DNA of 35,001 nt from Pseudomonadota bacterium. GTDB lineage: Bacteria > Pseudomonadota > Gammaproteobacteria > Acidiferrobacterales > Acidiferrobacteraceae. The translations under genes and the position numbers were made by a program. This document shows, one piece after another, positions 28,352 through 35,001 of this stretch; the stretch's first letter is position 1; each line of letters opens with the position of its first letter. The notes under the pieces are model-generated. The model worked only from the letters and a program-made list of their open reading frames with translations, ran no database searches and was not told the DNA's origin. The stretch is taken from the NCBI GenBank assembly GCA_021841585.1, contig JAKBUS010000025.1:1-35001 (forward strand), read 5' to 3'.

Positions 28352-29247
28352 GGTTCAACATATCAAAAATGGCAGTTAGGGAAATCAAAGGTCGTGGACG
28401 TACATACGAGGCTTGCCAGGGACACTTTGTGATGATGTGTTTGACGTGCCTGCCGATGATGGTGGCAGGGGTTAGCCCTCCTGTCTTCAAACATCTGGCC
28501 AAGGGCAATCGTAAAGGCATCCCGGTAATGAGCCAGAAGCGCCCCCGATTCGTTTATGCCGCGAATTTCGATAGCAAAACCGTTTCAGAATACCGCATTG
28601 GACCCCATGGTGGGTTGAGTCCGATTGGTACCATCAAGGCAGGAAGCGGGCCCTACCGCATTTGTACAGATCCCGCCGGGCCTTATGTGTATGTGCTGAA
28701 CCGTGGCACGTTCACCGCCGCGGGGAGCATTTATGCGTACCAAGTCGGCAGACATGGGCTGTTGCGTAAGATTGGCGAGGTCTCGAAAGTTTCCGGCTCG
28801 GATATGACTATTGGCCCCCACGGGCGACGTCTGTACGTTGTCGAGATGGGGGCGATTGTGGAGTATGCCATTGGCTCGGGGGGCGCCCTTAAGCGAACAA
28901 AAGCCGTAAGCCCAATGTCGGGCATTAAGGGAATCGGCATTGACGCGACCGGCCGGTACCTTTTTGCTGTTTATTCTAGGGATCGCCACTCCAATACACG
29001 CAGGCTTTACGAATACGCGATTGCAAGCGACGGCGCGCTGGCTTTAGTCGGGAGTCGTACCTTGGGGACCTCCGTTTCCCTGGCAATAAATCCTGCCGGT
29101 CCGTACATCTATGTGGGAAGCATTTTTTGGAATGGCGGGGGCTCCAATCCCCAAATCTCGGTCTCTGTCATCGGGCACGATGGCGTGTTGATGCCGGTAC
29201 AGACAATCCACACAAAAAAACCTTGCGCTATCGATGGCGGCGAGTAG
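28348..29247 (+). CDS. beta-propeller (YVTN/lactonase-like) protein, N-terminal part, frame-split
   Basis: About 299 residues begin with a short basic tail and a hydrophobic segment (HFVMMCLTCLPMMVAGVSPP), suggesting export. Five repeats of about 45 residues follow, each with the pattern (F/Y)(V/L)(Y/F)-x-x-N...(S/E)YxIG...G-L...-P-x-G: FVYAANFDSKTVSEYRIG, YVYVLNRG, RLYVVEMGAIVEYAIG, YLFAVYS, YIYVGSIF. This is the lactonase/6-phosphogluconolactonase seven-bladed propeller family. The frame ends at a TAG after a shift in an A7 run (29214-29220); with six A residues it would read straight into the next ORF. A GGAAAGG motif lies 8 nt before ATG 28348. Function is unknown; secreted propellers of this type are often binding or surface proteins. 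Confidence 0.7.
   Translation: MRFNISKMAVREIKGRGRTYEACQGHFVMMCLTCLPMMVAGVSPPVFKHLAKGNRKGIPVMSQKRPRFVYAANFDSKTVSEYRIGPHGGLSPIGTIKAGSGPYRICTDPAGPYVYVLNRGTFTAAGSIYAYQVGRHGLLRKIGEVSKVSGSDMTIGPHGRRLYVVEMGAIVEYAIGSGGALKRTKAVSPMSGIKGIGIDATGRYLFAVYSRDRHSNTRRLYEYAIASDGALALVGSRTLGTSVSLAINPAGPYIYVGSIFWNGGGSNPQISVSVIGHDGVLMPVQTIHTKKPCAIDGGE
29214..29220 (+). other. A7 homopolymer at the propeller frameshift
   Basis: Seven adenines follow CAC. One fewer adenine joins the upstream frame to the downstream propeller frame as ...HTKNLALSMAASRSGRYLYAG, which keeps repeat spacing intact. The run is therefore the probable site of the frame lesion, of replication slippage, or of a base-calling error. Confidence 0.75.
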
Positions 29248-30529
29248 AAGTGGTCGGTACTTATACGCGGGCTTCAGCAACAACACAGTCTTGAAGTATC
29301 GTATCGGTGCCGGTGGCACGCTGAGCGTGATGGGCAATGCGCCAACTCAGCGCCTACCGATGTCGATTGTCGTGGGCGTCAATGGGCATATCTATGTGGC
29401 CAACGTGGGTAGCGATACGATCTCGAAATACGCGGTTCGCGCCAATGGATCCTTTGCCGCGCCTGGGGTTATCGTCGCGCTGCGTCCGAATGCGAGTCTC
29501 ACGTTCGCCCCCGCGGATGGACGCCACCTGTATGTTGTGCAGCATGGATGGCCACCACCGCGGCCTGTATCTTCGATCTTTGAGTATACGGTGGGGCCTA
29601 AGGGGGCACTCACGAAAAGCCATAAGGTGGTGGAAACCCCGTCCATATCGCCTATACAAATGGCGGCAGGCGGCCGGTATGCGTACCAATGGCACGGATC
29701 CATGGGCTCGATGCTCAGGTATCGTGTCGGATCGCAAGGACAGCTCCATCCCATGGGGCATCGTGCCGTGGATTGTCACCAAGCCATGACCCTCGATCCG
29801 AGGGGTCGTTATGGCTATTGCGTGGCCGGCAATGGTGTGGCTCAGTACGCAATCCAGGCGAATGGCCAGCTTTTGGAAATAGGCCAGGCGCGACTAGGCT
29901 ACTCCGCGTCCTACCTCGTTATCGATCCCACGGGCCGCTACCTCTATGCCGGACTTGGTGATGGGGTGGTTCGCGTGTATGGCATCGGGCCGCTCGGCAC
30001 ACTCAAGTCGTCCGGCACCGTTCATCTCGGAAAAGGTTTTTTCCCGCCCTTCGTCATCGATCCTAGCGGCAGGTATGCCTATGGAGTACACAGTCACTTC
30101 AACAGCAAGGGCACGCTTGCGACCTTCGTTTCGGAATACGTGATCAAAGCCAACGGCGACCTTGCCAGGATGGGCCGCGTTGCGGTAAGGCAACTAACGC
30201 CGGATGCAAGCCAGATCGACCCTCGGGGCCCTTACGTCTTCCTGTTTTCCCGTCTCGGCGGGGAGGTCTGCGAATACAAGATCTTGTCAGGTGGCATGCT
30301 TATGCCGATCAAAAGTAGGTTCCCCGGCCTCAATGACGTCAATGACATCATTATGGATCCCACAAGGAAATATCTATTCTTCAGGCACAATATCGGGCCC
30401 GGAGATGGGCAGGGACCAGGAAAAACCGTATACCTCGCGGTATCCATGGGGCCCGATGAGGCCATTGCGCCGATCGGCTTTGTTGCCACCGGCAGTGCGC
30501 CACGTTCACTCGCAAGTACTCCGTATTGA
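29234..30529 (+). CDS. beta-propeller (YVTN/lactonase-like) protein, C-terminal part, frame-split
   Basis: This frame holds nine more repeats: YLYAGFSNNTVLKYRIG, IYVANVGSDTISKYAVR, HLYVVQHG...SIFEYTVG, YAYQWHGSMGSMLRYRVG, YGYCVAGNGVAQYAIQ, YLYAGLGDGVVRVYGIG, YAYGVHSHF...EYVIK, YVFLFSRLGGEVCEYKI and YLFFRHN. With the five repeats of the preceding frame the total is 14, exactly two seven-bladed propellers, in a joint protein of about 726 residues. The ATG at 29234 has no ribosome site and falls inside a repeat, so independent translation is unlikely. The sequence is somewhat lower in GC than its neighbours. No catalytic residues can be assigned. Confidence 0.7.
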   Translation: MAASRSGRYLYAGFSNNTVLKYRIGAGGTLSVMGNAPTQRLPMSIVVGVNGHIYVANVGSDTISKYAVRANGSFAAPGVIVALRPNASLTFAPADGRHLYVVQHGWPPPRPVSSIFEYTVGPKGALTKSHKVVETPSISPIQMAAGGRYAYQWHGSMGSMLRYRVGSQGQLHPMGHRAVDCHQAMTLDPRGRYGYCVAGNGVAQYAIQANGQLLEIGQARLGYSASYLVIDPTGRYLYAGLGDGVVRVYGIGPLGTLKSSGTVHLGKGFFPPFVIDPSGRYAYGVHSHFNSKGTLATFVSEYVIKANGDLARMGRVAVRQLTPDASQIDPRGPYVFLFSRLGGEVCEYKILSGGMLMPIKSRFPGLNDVNDIIMDPTRKYLFFRHNIGPGDGQGPGKTVYLAVSMGPDEAIAPIGFVATGSAPRSLASTPY

Positions 30530-31028
30530 GGGGGTGGGAATCGGTTCGATCCAAGGGCGCGTGTAGGTCGCTAAGCCGGGCGTTGGTGGTGGCCCGCTTG
30601 GCTTTCTTGTCAACAAGACGGCTCGGCCATTTTTCGGGTCACCATTTTGCGGTGGCTCGAAGCTTGTTCAAGGGGTGCGCGGCCGCCCGCATCGCCAGCA
30701 AACCGTACGAGCCGTGCACTTAGCTGTTTATCAAAGAGGCGGTCGCCGAATCATAACGGAAAAACGCCAGGGAAGCGCAAAGCGATGTACCCAAACGCCC
30801 TACTGTCGCGCCGCTTCATCTTGAGTTCTGCATACCACCGGATTGGCGCCGAATCGTGCTTTGCCACACCGTCTTGTGCGCACAATAGAACTACCAACAA
30901 ACCGGTGTACATGAAGATCTTTGGACTCGGGTCGGCTCACTCAGTGCCTCTACCAGCGTAGGTGGTTTCCCATAAAGCCGTTTGCGGTCCATGGGCCCGC
31001 GCCTGCAAGAAAGCGCAAGCCACGGCCG
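30530..31028. other. intergenic, no gene recognised
   Basis: The stretch lies between the 3' ends of the propeller gene and the VWA gene. No T-tailed hairpin was found for either. On the minus strand around 30770-30840 a frame reads WYAELKMKRRDSRAFGYIAL, which looks protein-like and may be a fragment of a decayed gene, but I cannot assign it. Confidence 0.4.
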
Positions 31029-31682
31029 CTAAGACGACCGCAAGAGCGCCGGCAGGCGGCTCAATTGGTGGACGATGATGAAGCGCCCCCCGCCCTTTGC
31101 GATCCGCGCCTTCCATTTGTGCATGCGCGCGATATAGCGTGTGGGATTCATGTTCTCGCCGTACGATTTGATGACATTGACCGCGAACACGGAGACTTGG
31201 TTCAAGGGTAACGGTACATGGCGCACGGCGCCGGGCGGAAGATCCTGGCGCATGTCGGATACCACGATGATTTCCTTGCGAGCGGCGGGGATGCCCCGCA
31301 GAAATTGCGCCGCCTCCAAAAGCGCGCCGCTTATATCGGTGTAGGCTGTGCCACGCCGCTTCTCCATGGCCTTCACGAATGCCGATACGCGAGCCGCCAT
31401 CGCGCGTTTTTCCGCATCGGCTTGCGCTGGTCGGCGGGATAGGGTGATGGCCGCCACACGGTCCTTGTTTGTGAAGCTCAAGCTTGTGATGCGTGCCACC
31501 GCGATGGTGTCACCAGGCTCCAAGGTGCCCAAGAGATAGCGGATGATGCGCGCGGCCTTCGGAACCGCCTGGATATAGGATCCAGAGGTGTCGACCAGGA
31601 CATAGACGGCACGGCCACGCGGGCCGGTAGCGCATCCTGACAGGAGCAAGGCCAGAAGCAGGGGCGGCAGAAGGTGCTTCAT
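31029..31682 (-). CDS. VWA-domain lipoprotein
   Basis: The 217-residue protein has a lipoprotein signal (LALLLSGC, lipidated Cys17) followed directly by a von Willebrand A fold. The metal-ion-dependent adhesion site is complete: DTSGSY at residues 31-36, a threonine in GTAYTDISGALLEAAQFL, and an aspartate in IIVVSDMRQDLP. Such domains bind protein partners through a divalent metal. Its ATG overlaps the stop of the upstream membrane protein gene by 4 nt (ATGA on the minus strand), so the two are almost certainly translated together. It has no Ala-Asp-Ser after the Cys, which argues weakly for the outer membrane. Partner and function are unknown. Confidence 0.85.
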   Translation of the reverse strand: MKHLLPPLLLALLLSGCATGPRGRAVYVLVDTSGSYIQAVPKAARIIRYLLGTLEPGDTIAVARITSLSFTNKDRVAAITLSRRPAQADAEKRAMAARVSAFVKAMEKRRGTAYTDISGALLEAAQFLRGIPAARKEIIVVSDMRQDLPPGAVRHVPLPLNQVSVFAVNVIKSYGENMNPTRYIARMHKWKARIAKGGGRFIIVHQLSRLPALLRSS

Positions 31683-33109
31683 CCACGCGACTCCGGATGG
31701 GCAAGACGCTCCGTCCGTTGGCGCTCCATGGTGGCATGCCAGGTCTTCTCGATCACGAGCGGCAGGAAGATGACGATGTCGTAGAGGGCATTGATCGCCA
31801 CGCCGAGATAGCGCACGAGGCGCGCGATCACATGCAGGGCAAGGCTTAAAAAATGGAGCATACCCACCAGGATCATGCCGCCCACGGTGCGCGCGGAATA
31901 GATGAAAGACTCTAAGGGGATGGCGACGAACGCCAAGGCAAAGGGCAGGATGAAGCCAAGCACCATCTGGCCCGCGGTGGGGATCCAGGAGTTGATGGAC
32001 AAAAGGCTCACTTTGGCGTGGGTCGTGAGCGATGCCGCGAGCGCCTCATTGTCAACGGCAAGTTGCTCGCGCAAGAGCGCAAGCGCTGCCTCTATGCCCG
32101 CCATGACGATGAGAAGGCTAAGCGCCGCAATCATGAATCGACGCCGCATGGGCTCGTTCATATGCGCGATCCGCGGGAAAAGGTGGGTGATGCGCAAAGA
32201 CTCCATGAAGAAGAGCCCCATGGTGGCCTCTATCAAAATGATCACGAGCGCGGCCACGTCGGCTGTGCGAAAACTGCCGATGTAGCTGCCGCCCCCCACC
32301 ATCTCCGACATCGGCAAGGCGATCAGATGAAAGTTGATCACGGTTCCGCCGAGCGCCACGCAAAGGACGAAGAGGGACACGAACAACTGTACGAAGGCCG
32401 ATGAGGACAAGGTGCTTTGTATGGCATCCGTCTCCTTCGCGATCTGCTCGTACCGGTCCATATAAGCGTCCATGGTACCGGCACGCTCCGTCAGATGTGC
32501 CAGACGCTTGTCGACGGACTTCAGGGTGGAATCGACCGAGCGCCAGAAGGGAAGGGTCTGAGAAAGTTTCTTATGCCGCTCCAAGACGGCGCCGCGGTAT
32601 TCGCCAAGCGCGCGCTCCTGGCCCTTGGCCACCGTGGTCTTCAGGCTCTCGACGACTTCCTCCACCACGCGATCCGGGCCTGGCTTCATCTTTAGGAGCG
32701 GCGTCACGGCGCGCACCCATTCCGGGGGTACCGGAGGGATCTCGCGTGACTGCTGATAATCCGCCTCTATAGTGGTGATTTCATCCAGCAGTTTGCGCTG
32801 AAGGACCGGGAAGCCCTGCAAGTCGCGTTTCAGGACCGCGTCCACTCGCTCAAACTCGCGTTCTATGCGCTGACCCACATCCTCCTTCCCTTGGGCCAGG
32901 AGCACGATCTTGTTTCGCTCGCGCAGAGCGTCCGCGGCCTTGCGCAGCGCATGACTTGCGAGACGAAAGGGGCGGCTTAAAGCGCGTGTCGACAGTGTCA
33001 CGGCCGCTTCAATTGAGGTGCGTGCCAGATATAGGCAGACGAGCGTGAGGACTGCTGCCCCACCGGTCATCCATGGATGCAGGTCTCCGTAATGGGCCAC
33101 GATAGACAT
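31679..33109 (-). CDS. uncharacterised polytopic membrane protein with a long central soluble region
   Basis: The 476-residue protein has one N-terminal membrane segment (about 14-29), then about 205 residues of charged, mostly helical sequence (QRIEREFERVDAVLKRDLQ..., VVEEVVESLKTTVAKGQERALGEYRGAVLERHKK, VDKRLAHLTERAGTMDAYMDRYEQIAKETD) with coiled-coil character. Further membrane segments follow at about 238-260, 284-302, 325-346, 380-398 and 410-430, possibly one more near 436-453. I do not recognise the family. GAGGGAGA lies 4 nt before the ATG. It is the first gene of a two-gene operon with the VWA lipoprotein. The AT-rich stretch at 33140-33260 probably holds their promoter. Confidence 0.82.
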   Translation of the reverse strand: MSIVAHYGDLHPWMTGGAAVLTLVCLYLARTSIEAAVTLSTRALSRPFRLASHALRKAADALRERNKIVLLAQGKEDVGQRIEREFERVDAVLKRDLQGFPVLQRKLLDEITTIEADYQQSREIPPVPPEWVRAVTPLLKMKPGPDRVVEEVVESLKTTVAKGQERALGEYRGAVLERHKKLSQTLPFWRSVDSTLKSVDKRLAHLTERAGTMDAYMDRYEQIAKETDAIQSTLSSSAFVQLFVSLFVLCVALGGTVINFHLIALPMSEMVGGGSYIGSFRTADVAALVIILIEATMGLFFMESLRITHLFPRIAHMNEPMRRRFMIAALSLLIVMAGIEAALALLREQLAVDNEALAASLTTHAKVSLLSINSWIPTAGQMVLGFILPFALAFVAIPLESFIYSARTVGGMILVGMLHFLSLALHVIARLVRYLGVAINALYDIVIFLPLVIEKTWHATMERQRTERLAHPESRG

Positions 33110-33522
33110 TGGGTCTCCCTCGCGCTTCCGGCGGTCTTTAGAGTGATTCGTTATTTATAGATGGTTGTAAGCGGACCCGACCATAACGATCGGACAAAGT
33201 CGCGCTCTGGGGGGATATACGGGATGGACGCATCTCAGAAAATAGAATAATGCTATCTTGTAACTAACGGACTTATAAGCATATTGCGCGTGTTTGTGGG
33301 AAATGAAGCAAAAGCGCAAGATTTCCGGTAATCAGCCCTCGCACGGATTGCCGGTCGCCACAACCTTGGGTGTTCTCTACAACACCGGGGCGCGCACCTG
33401 GATATCCCGGCACCCGCCACGGTACATCTGTATGGCAGGGATGAATTCCACGAGTGGTGGGCCGGGCGACAACTCACGCACGCCGGGGGCAATATCGTGG
33501 TGCTGGGCTGGAAAAGAGACGT

Positions 33523-33563
33523 TACGACCGGATCGAATTTACAGCAGAGCTTGGATTTGACCG
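33523..33563 (-). repeat. 41-nt dispersed repeat, copy 2
   Basis: The minus strand matches 8892-8932 at 36 of 41 positions. The five differences are isolated substitutions with no indels. Flanks of the two copies are unrelated as far as I can see by eye. Confidence 0.75.
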
Positions 33564-33581
33564 GACGCCATCCAGAAATGG

Positions 33582-33617
33582 GAAGAGCAGGGTGGTGGGG
33601 AAGAGCAGGGTGGTGGG
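33582..33617. repeat. 18-nt tandem repeat, two copies
   Basis: The unit GAAGAGCAGGGTGGTGGG occurs at 33582-33599 and again at 33600-33617 with no differences. Its length is a multiple of three and it reads as a repeated GRAGWW peptide in the frame of the gene remnant upstream. Confidence 0.88.
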
Positions 33618-33652
33618 GATAAGACGGCGCCAACTGCAAACGGTATGTCACG

Positions 33653-34393
33653 GTGGCGGCCTTGACTGGCAGCCGCCGGTCCCCTCATGCGCACGCTTGC
33701 CTGGACTGCCCGCATGGCGCGTCAGATGCGGATGCCCCGTGTGAGTACATGTTTGCGCTCCGGTCGAGCGTCTACCACCGCGTCGTGGTCGCGGCGCACG
33801 GCGCGGGCGCGGAAGAATTTTTGCTCTATTCATACTGCGCAGACTACATGAACAAGGCTAATTCACTGACAGATCGCGGCCTGGTATGCGACGAGTCTCT
33901 TGCTGTTAATATATCTACTATCATCGTATCGACGCACATCCAGGAGCGGCGCGCCGGGGTGGCGCTGGCAGAAATGCTGCTGGATGGGGAAGAGCGGCGG
34001 GTGCTGGCCAAAGAGCATTGTGAACAAGACAGCAGCAACGCCCGGGCGCAGCTGCGCGGGGTGGAGAAAGCCCGCGCCTGGGTGCGCGCCTTCGCCCCGG
34101 AACTCGACCGGCTGGCCCTGGCCCTGGCGGGCGCGCCTGCCGACCGGGCACTGCACAAAATCATAGGGTTCGATGAGCTGGCGCGGTTGGCAAGCAAAGT
34201 GCCGGCGGGTGCGCGGCGCATCGATGCGACCATCATAGAGTCCGTGGACCTGCGCCATGCGCAGACCCCGATCATCCCTTTCGGGAGTGATTCATATGGA
34301 CGAGCACACGACGAGGCGGGCGCTGTCGGATTTTGTCCTGCGCCAAAGCGGACGCCGGGCATCGAACACGACCCTCGACTGCATCCTGGATGA
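33653..34393 (+). CDS. hypothetical protein, boundaries uncertain
   Basis: The middle of this frame looks genuinely coding: STIIVSTHIQERRAGVALAEMLLDGEERRVLAKEHCEQDSS, RGVEKARAWVRAFAPELDRLALALAG and RALHKIIGFDELARLASKVPAGARRIDATIIESVDL. The true start may be the ATG at 33848 rather than 33653, because the region before it is less convincing. The last 98 nt overlap the next ORF, which suggests a small frame lesion near 34270: another frame there stops just before the next gene's ATG at 34296. No domain recognised. It lies beside an integrase fragment and is probably accessory DNA. Confidence 0.5.
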   Translation: MAALTGSRRSPHAHACLDCPHGASDADAPCEYMFALRSSVYHRVVVAAHGAGAEEFLLYSYCADYMNKANSLTDRGLVCDESLAVNISTIIVSTHIQERRAGVALAEMLLDGEERRVLAKEHCEQDSSNARAQLRGVEKARAWVRAFAPELDRLALALAGAPADRALHKIIGFDELARLASKVPAGARRIDATIIESVDLRHAQTPIIPFGSDSYGRAHDEAGAVGFCPAPKRTPGIEHDPRLHPG

Positions 34394-34607
34394 GATTAAG
34401 GCCGCAGCTCTGGCGCGTGGGATCACGCCCGCTCAGGCGTGGGCGGCGCTGCTCGCGACCGCCGAGCGCCTGCTCGACGTGCATGGCGGCGACGCCGTAG
34501 CGGCCCTGCAGGAGGTCGCGGGCAAAGCCCCGGCTACAGAGCTTCTCTTGTGGGCCTGCGCCCACGAGCCACTAGCTGACGGGCCGCGGGCCGCCCAGGG
34601 GCCATAG
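34296..34607 (+). CDS. hypothetical protein
   Basis: The 103-residue product (MDEHTTRRALSDFVLRQSGR...DCILDEIKAAALARGITPAQAWAALLATAERLL) is mostly alpha-helical, with no membrane segment or signal. A GGGAG motif lies about 10 nt before the ATG; an ATG at 34257 in the same frame lacks one. It immediately follows the preceding hypothetical gene on the same strand, so the two may be cotranscribed. No family recognised. Confidence 0.5.
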   Translation: MDEHTTRRALSDFVLRQSGRRASNTTLDCILDEIKAAALARGITPAQAWAALLATAERLLDVHGGDAVAALQEVAGKAPATELLLWACAHEPLADGPRAAQGP

Positions 34608-34674
34608 CCCCCCACTGATTCCCACCAAAAACACGATCGCGCAGGGCTGGCGACGGGCCATCACGGCTCGCAAT

Positions 34675-35001
34675 GGGCCGCCCCGTGCGCACGCCGCCAA
34701 GGTTTTGATCGCTGCCGCAATGTCCTTGCCCCGAACGCTCGCGATGGGGCGTCGGGCCAGGGGCAAGTCCGCCCACCACCGAATGATCGCATCCTCGCCT
34801 TTTGCGCTTGCGAGCGACGATCTCGGCCTGATAACGACAGAGGGCCTCGCGTAGCGTCGTGGTTTCGGCTTCGGTGCGGGAAACGAAAGTGCCGTGCCGG
34901 ATCTCGGACTCGAAGTCACCCGCCCAGGCCTCGGCCTCTGCCTTGGTGTCAAAGGTGCGGACCTGCGCCGGATACCCACGGCGCCGGACATGCGCCTGCC
35001 A
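34675..35001 (-). pseudogene. tyrosine-type site-specific integrase fragment
   Basis: From the right edge the minus strand reads the N-terminal and core-binding region of a phage/ICE integrase: WQAHVRRRGYPAQVRTFDTKAEAEAWAGDFESEIRHGTFVSRTEAETTTLREALCRYQAEIVARKRK. At the AAAA run near 34797-34803 the frame shifts by one base and continues as GEDAIIRWWADLPLARRPIASVRGKDIAAAIKTLA. After about 34690 similarity ends, so the catalytic domain with its Arg-His-Arg-Tyr residues is missing. The extreme N-terminus lies outside the window. It marks an old integration, and the neighbouring unknown ORFs may have arrived with it. Confidence 0.72.

Larger units (their letters stand above)
33110..33652. other. 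intergenic / decayed accessory DNA with two kinds of repeat
   Basis: The first 150 bases are AT-rich and likely carry the promoter of the minus-strand membrane gene. From 33290 a plus-strand frame gives a protein-like piece (ATVHLYGRDEFHEWWAG...GGNIVVLGWKRD) that lacks a start and ends at a TAA near 33620, so it looks like a gene remnant of unknown kind. It overlaps the second copy of the 41-nt repeat and an 18-nt tandem repeat. Confidence 0.45.

Noticed and set aside
30541-30580. GGTTCGATCC resembling a tRNA T-loop
   Set aside because: No matching acceptor, D or anticodon stems could be found around it. The TTCGATCC in the 41-nt repeat was rejected for the same reason.

Overview
The window is high-GC bacterial DNA from a proteobacterium. 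Its gene complement fits a Gram-negative autotrophic or acidophilic gammaproteobacterium: phosphoketolase plus acetate kinase, CopC/CopD copper proteins, a tripartite ABC exporter and an FtsH protease. I can only infer the lineage. There are 22 convincing genes or gene remnants, separated by several long stretches with no supportable gene. An unusually large share of the genes are broken: an ISL3 transposase, a TolC-like gene, pdhA, pdhB, a double beta-propeller gene and an integrase.

Left part (1-9.9 kb): a decayed ISL3-type transposase runs off the left edge. It is followed by an SRPBCC protein, a solitary phage-type GH24 lysozyme with strong palindromes around it, a three-gene operon on the minus strand (outer-membrane barrel, copC, copD), a DUF4337 membrane protein, a TraT-like lipoprotein with a good terminator, and a second SRPBCC protein. 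Large intergenic gaps (5.2-6.1, 6.7-7.25 and 8.1-9.1 kb) contain no gene I can defend.

Central part (9.9-25.8 kb): ackA and xfp form a plus-strand pair that cleaves sugar phosphates to acetyl phosphate and recovers ATP from it. Facing them is a tightly overlapping minus-strand operon for a YbhGFSR-type exporter (tolC, hlyD, fused double-ATPase, two ABC-2 permeases). Its tolC is interrupted by a 67-bp partial duplication with 36-bp direct repeats. Divergently transcribed from it is an intact dihydrolipoamide dehydrogenase, followed by pyruvate dehydrogenase E1-alpha and E1-beta genes that are both clearly dead; no E2 gene is present. gpmI (phosphoglycerate mutase) lies convergent to them.

Right part (25.8-35 kb): ftsH is followed by a small ORF and a long gene for 14 tandem YVTN/lactonase-like repeats (two seven-bladed propellers), split in two by a frameshift in an A7 run. 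A coupled minus-strand pair then encodes a VWA-domain lipoprotein and a polytopic membrane protein with a long central non-membrane region; I regard this as the best candidate for an uncharacterised two-component system. The last 2 kb is accessory DNA with an 18-nt tandem repeat, two unknown ORFs and a frameshifted, truncated tyrosine-integrase fragment at the right edge. A 41-nt sequence near 8.9 kb recurs inverted, 36 of 41 identical, near 33.5 kb.
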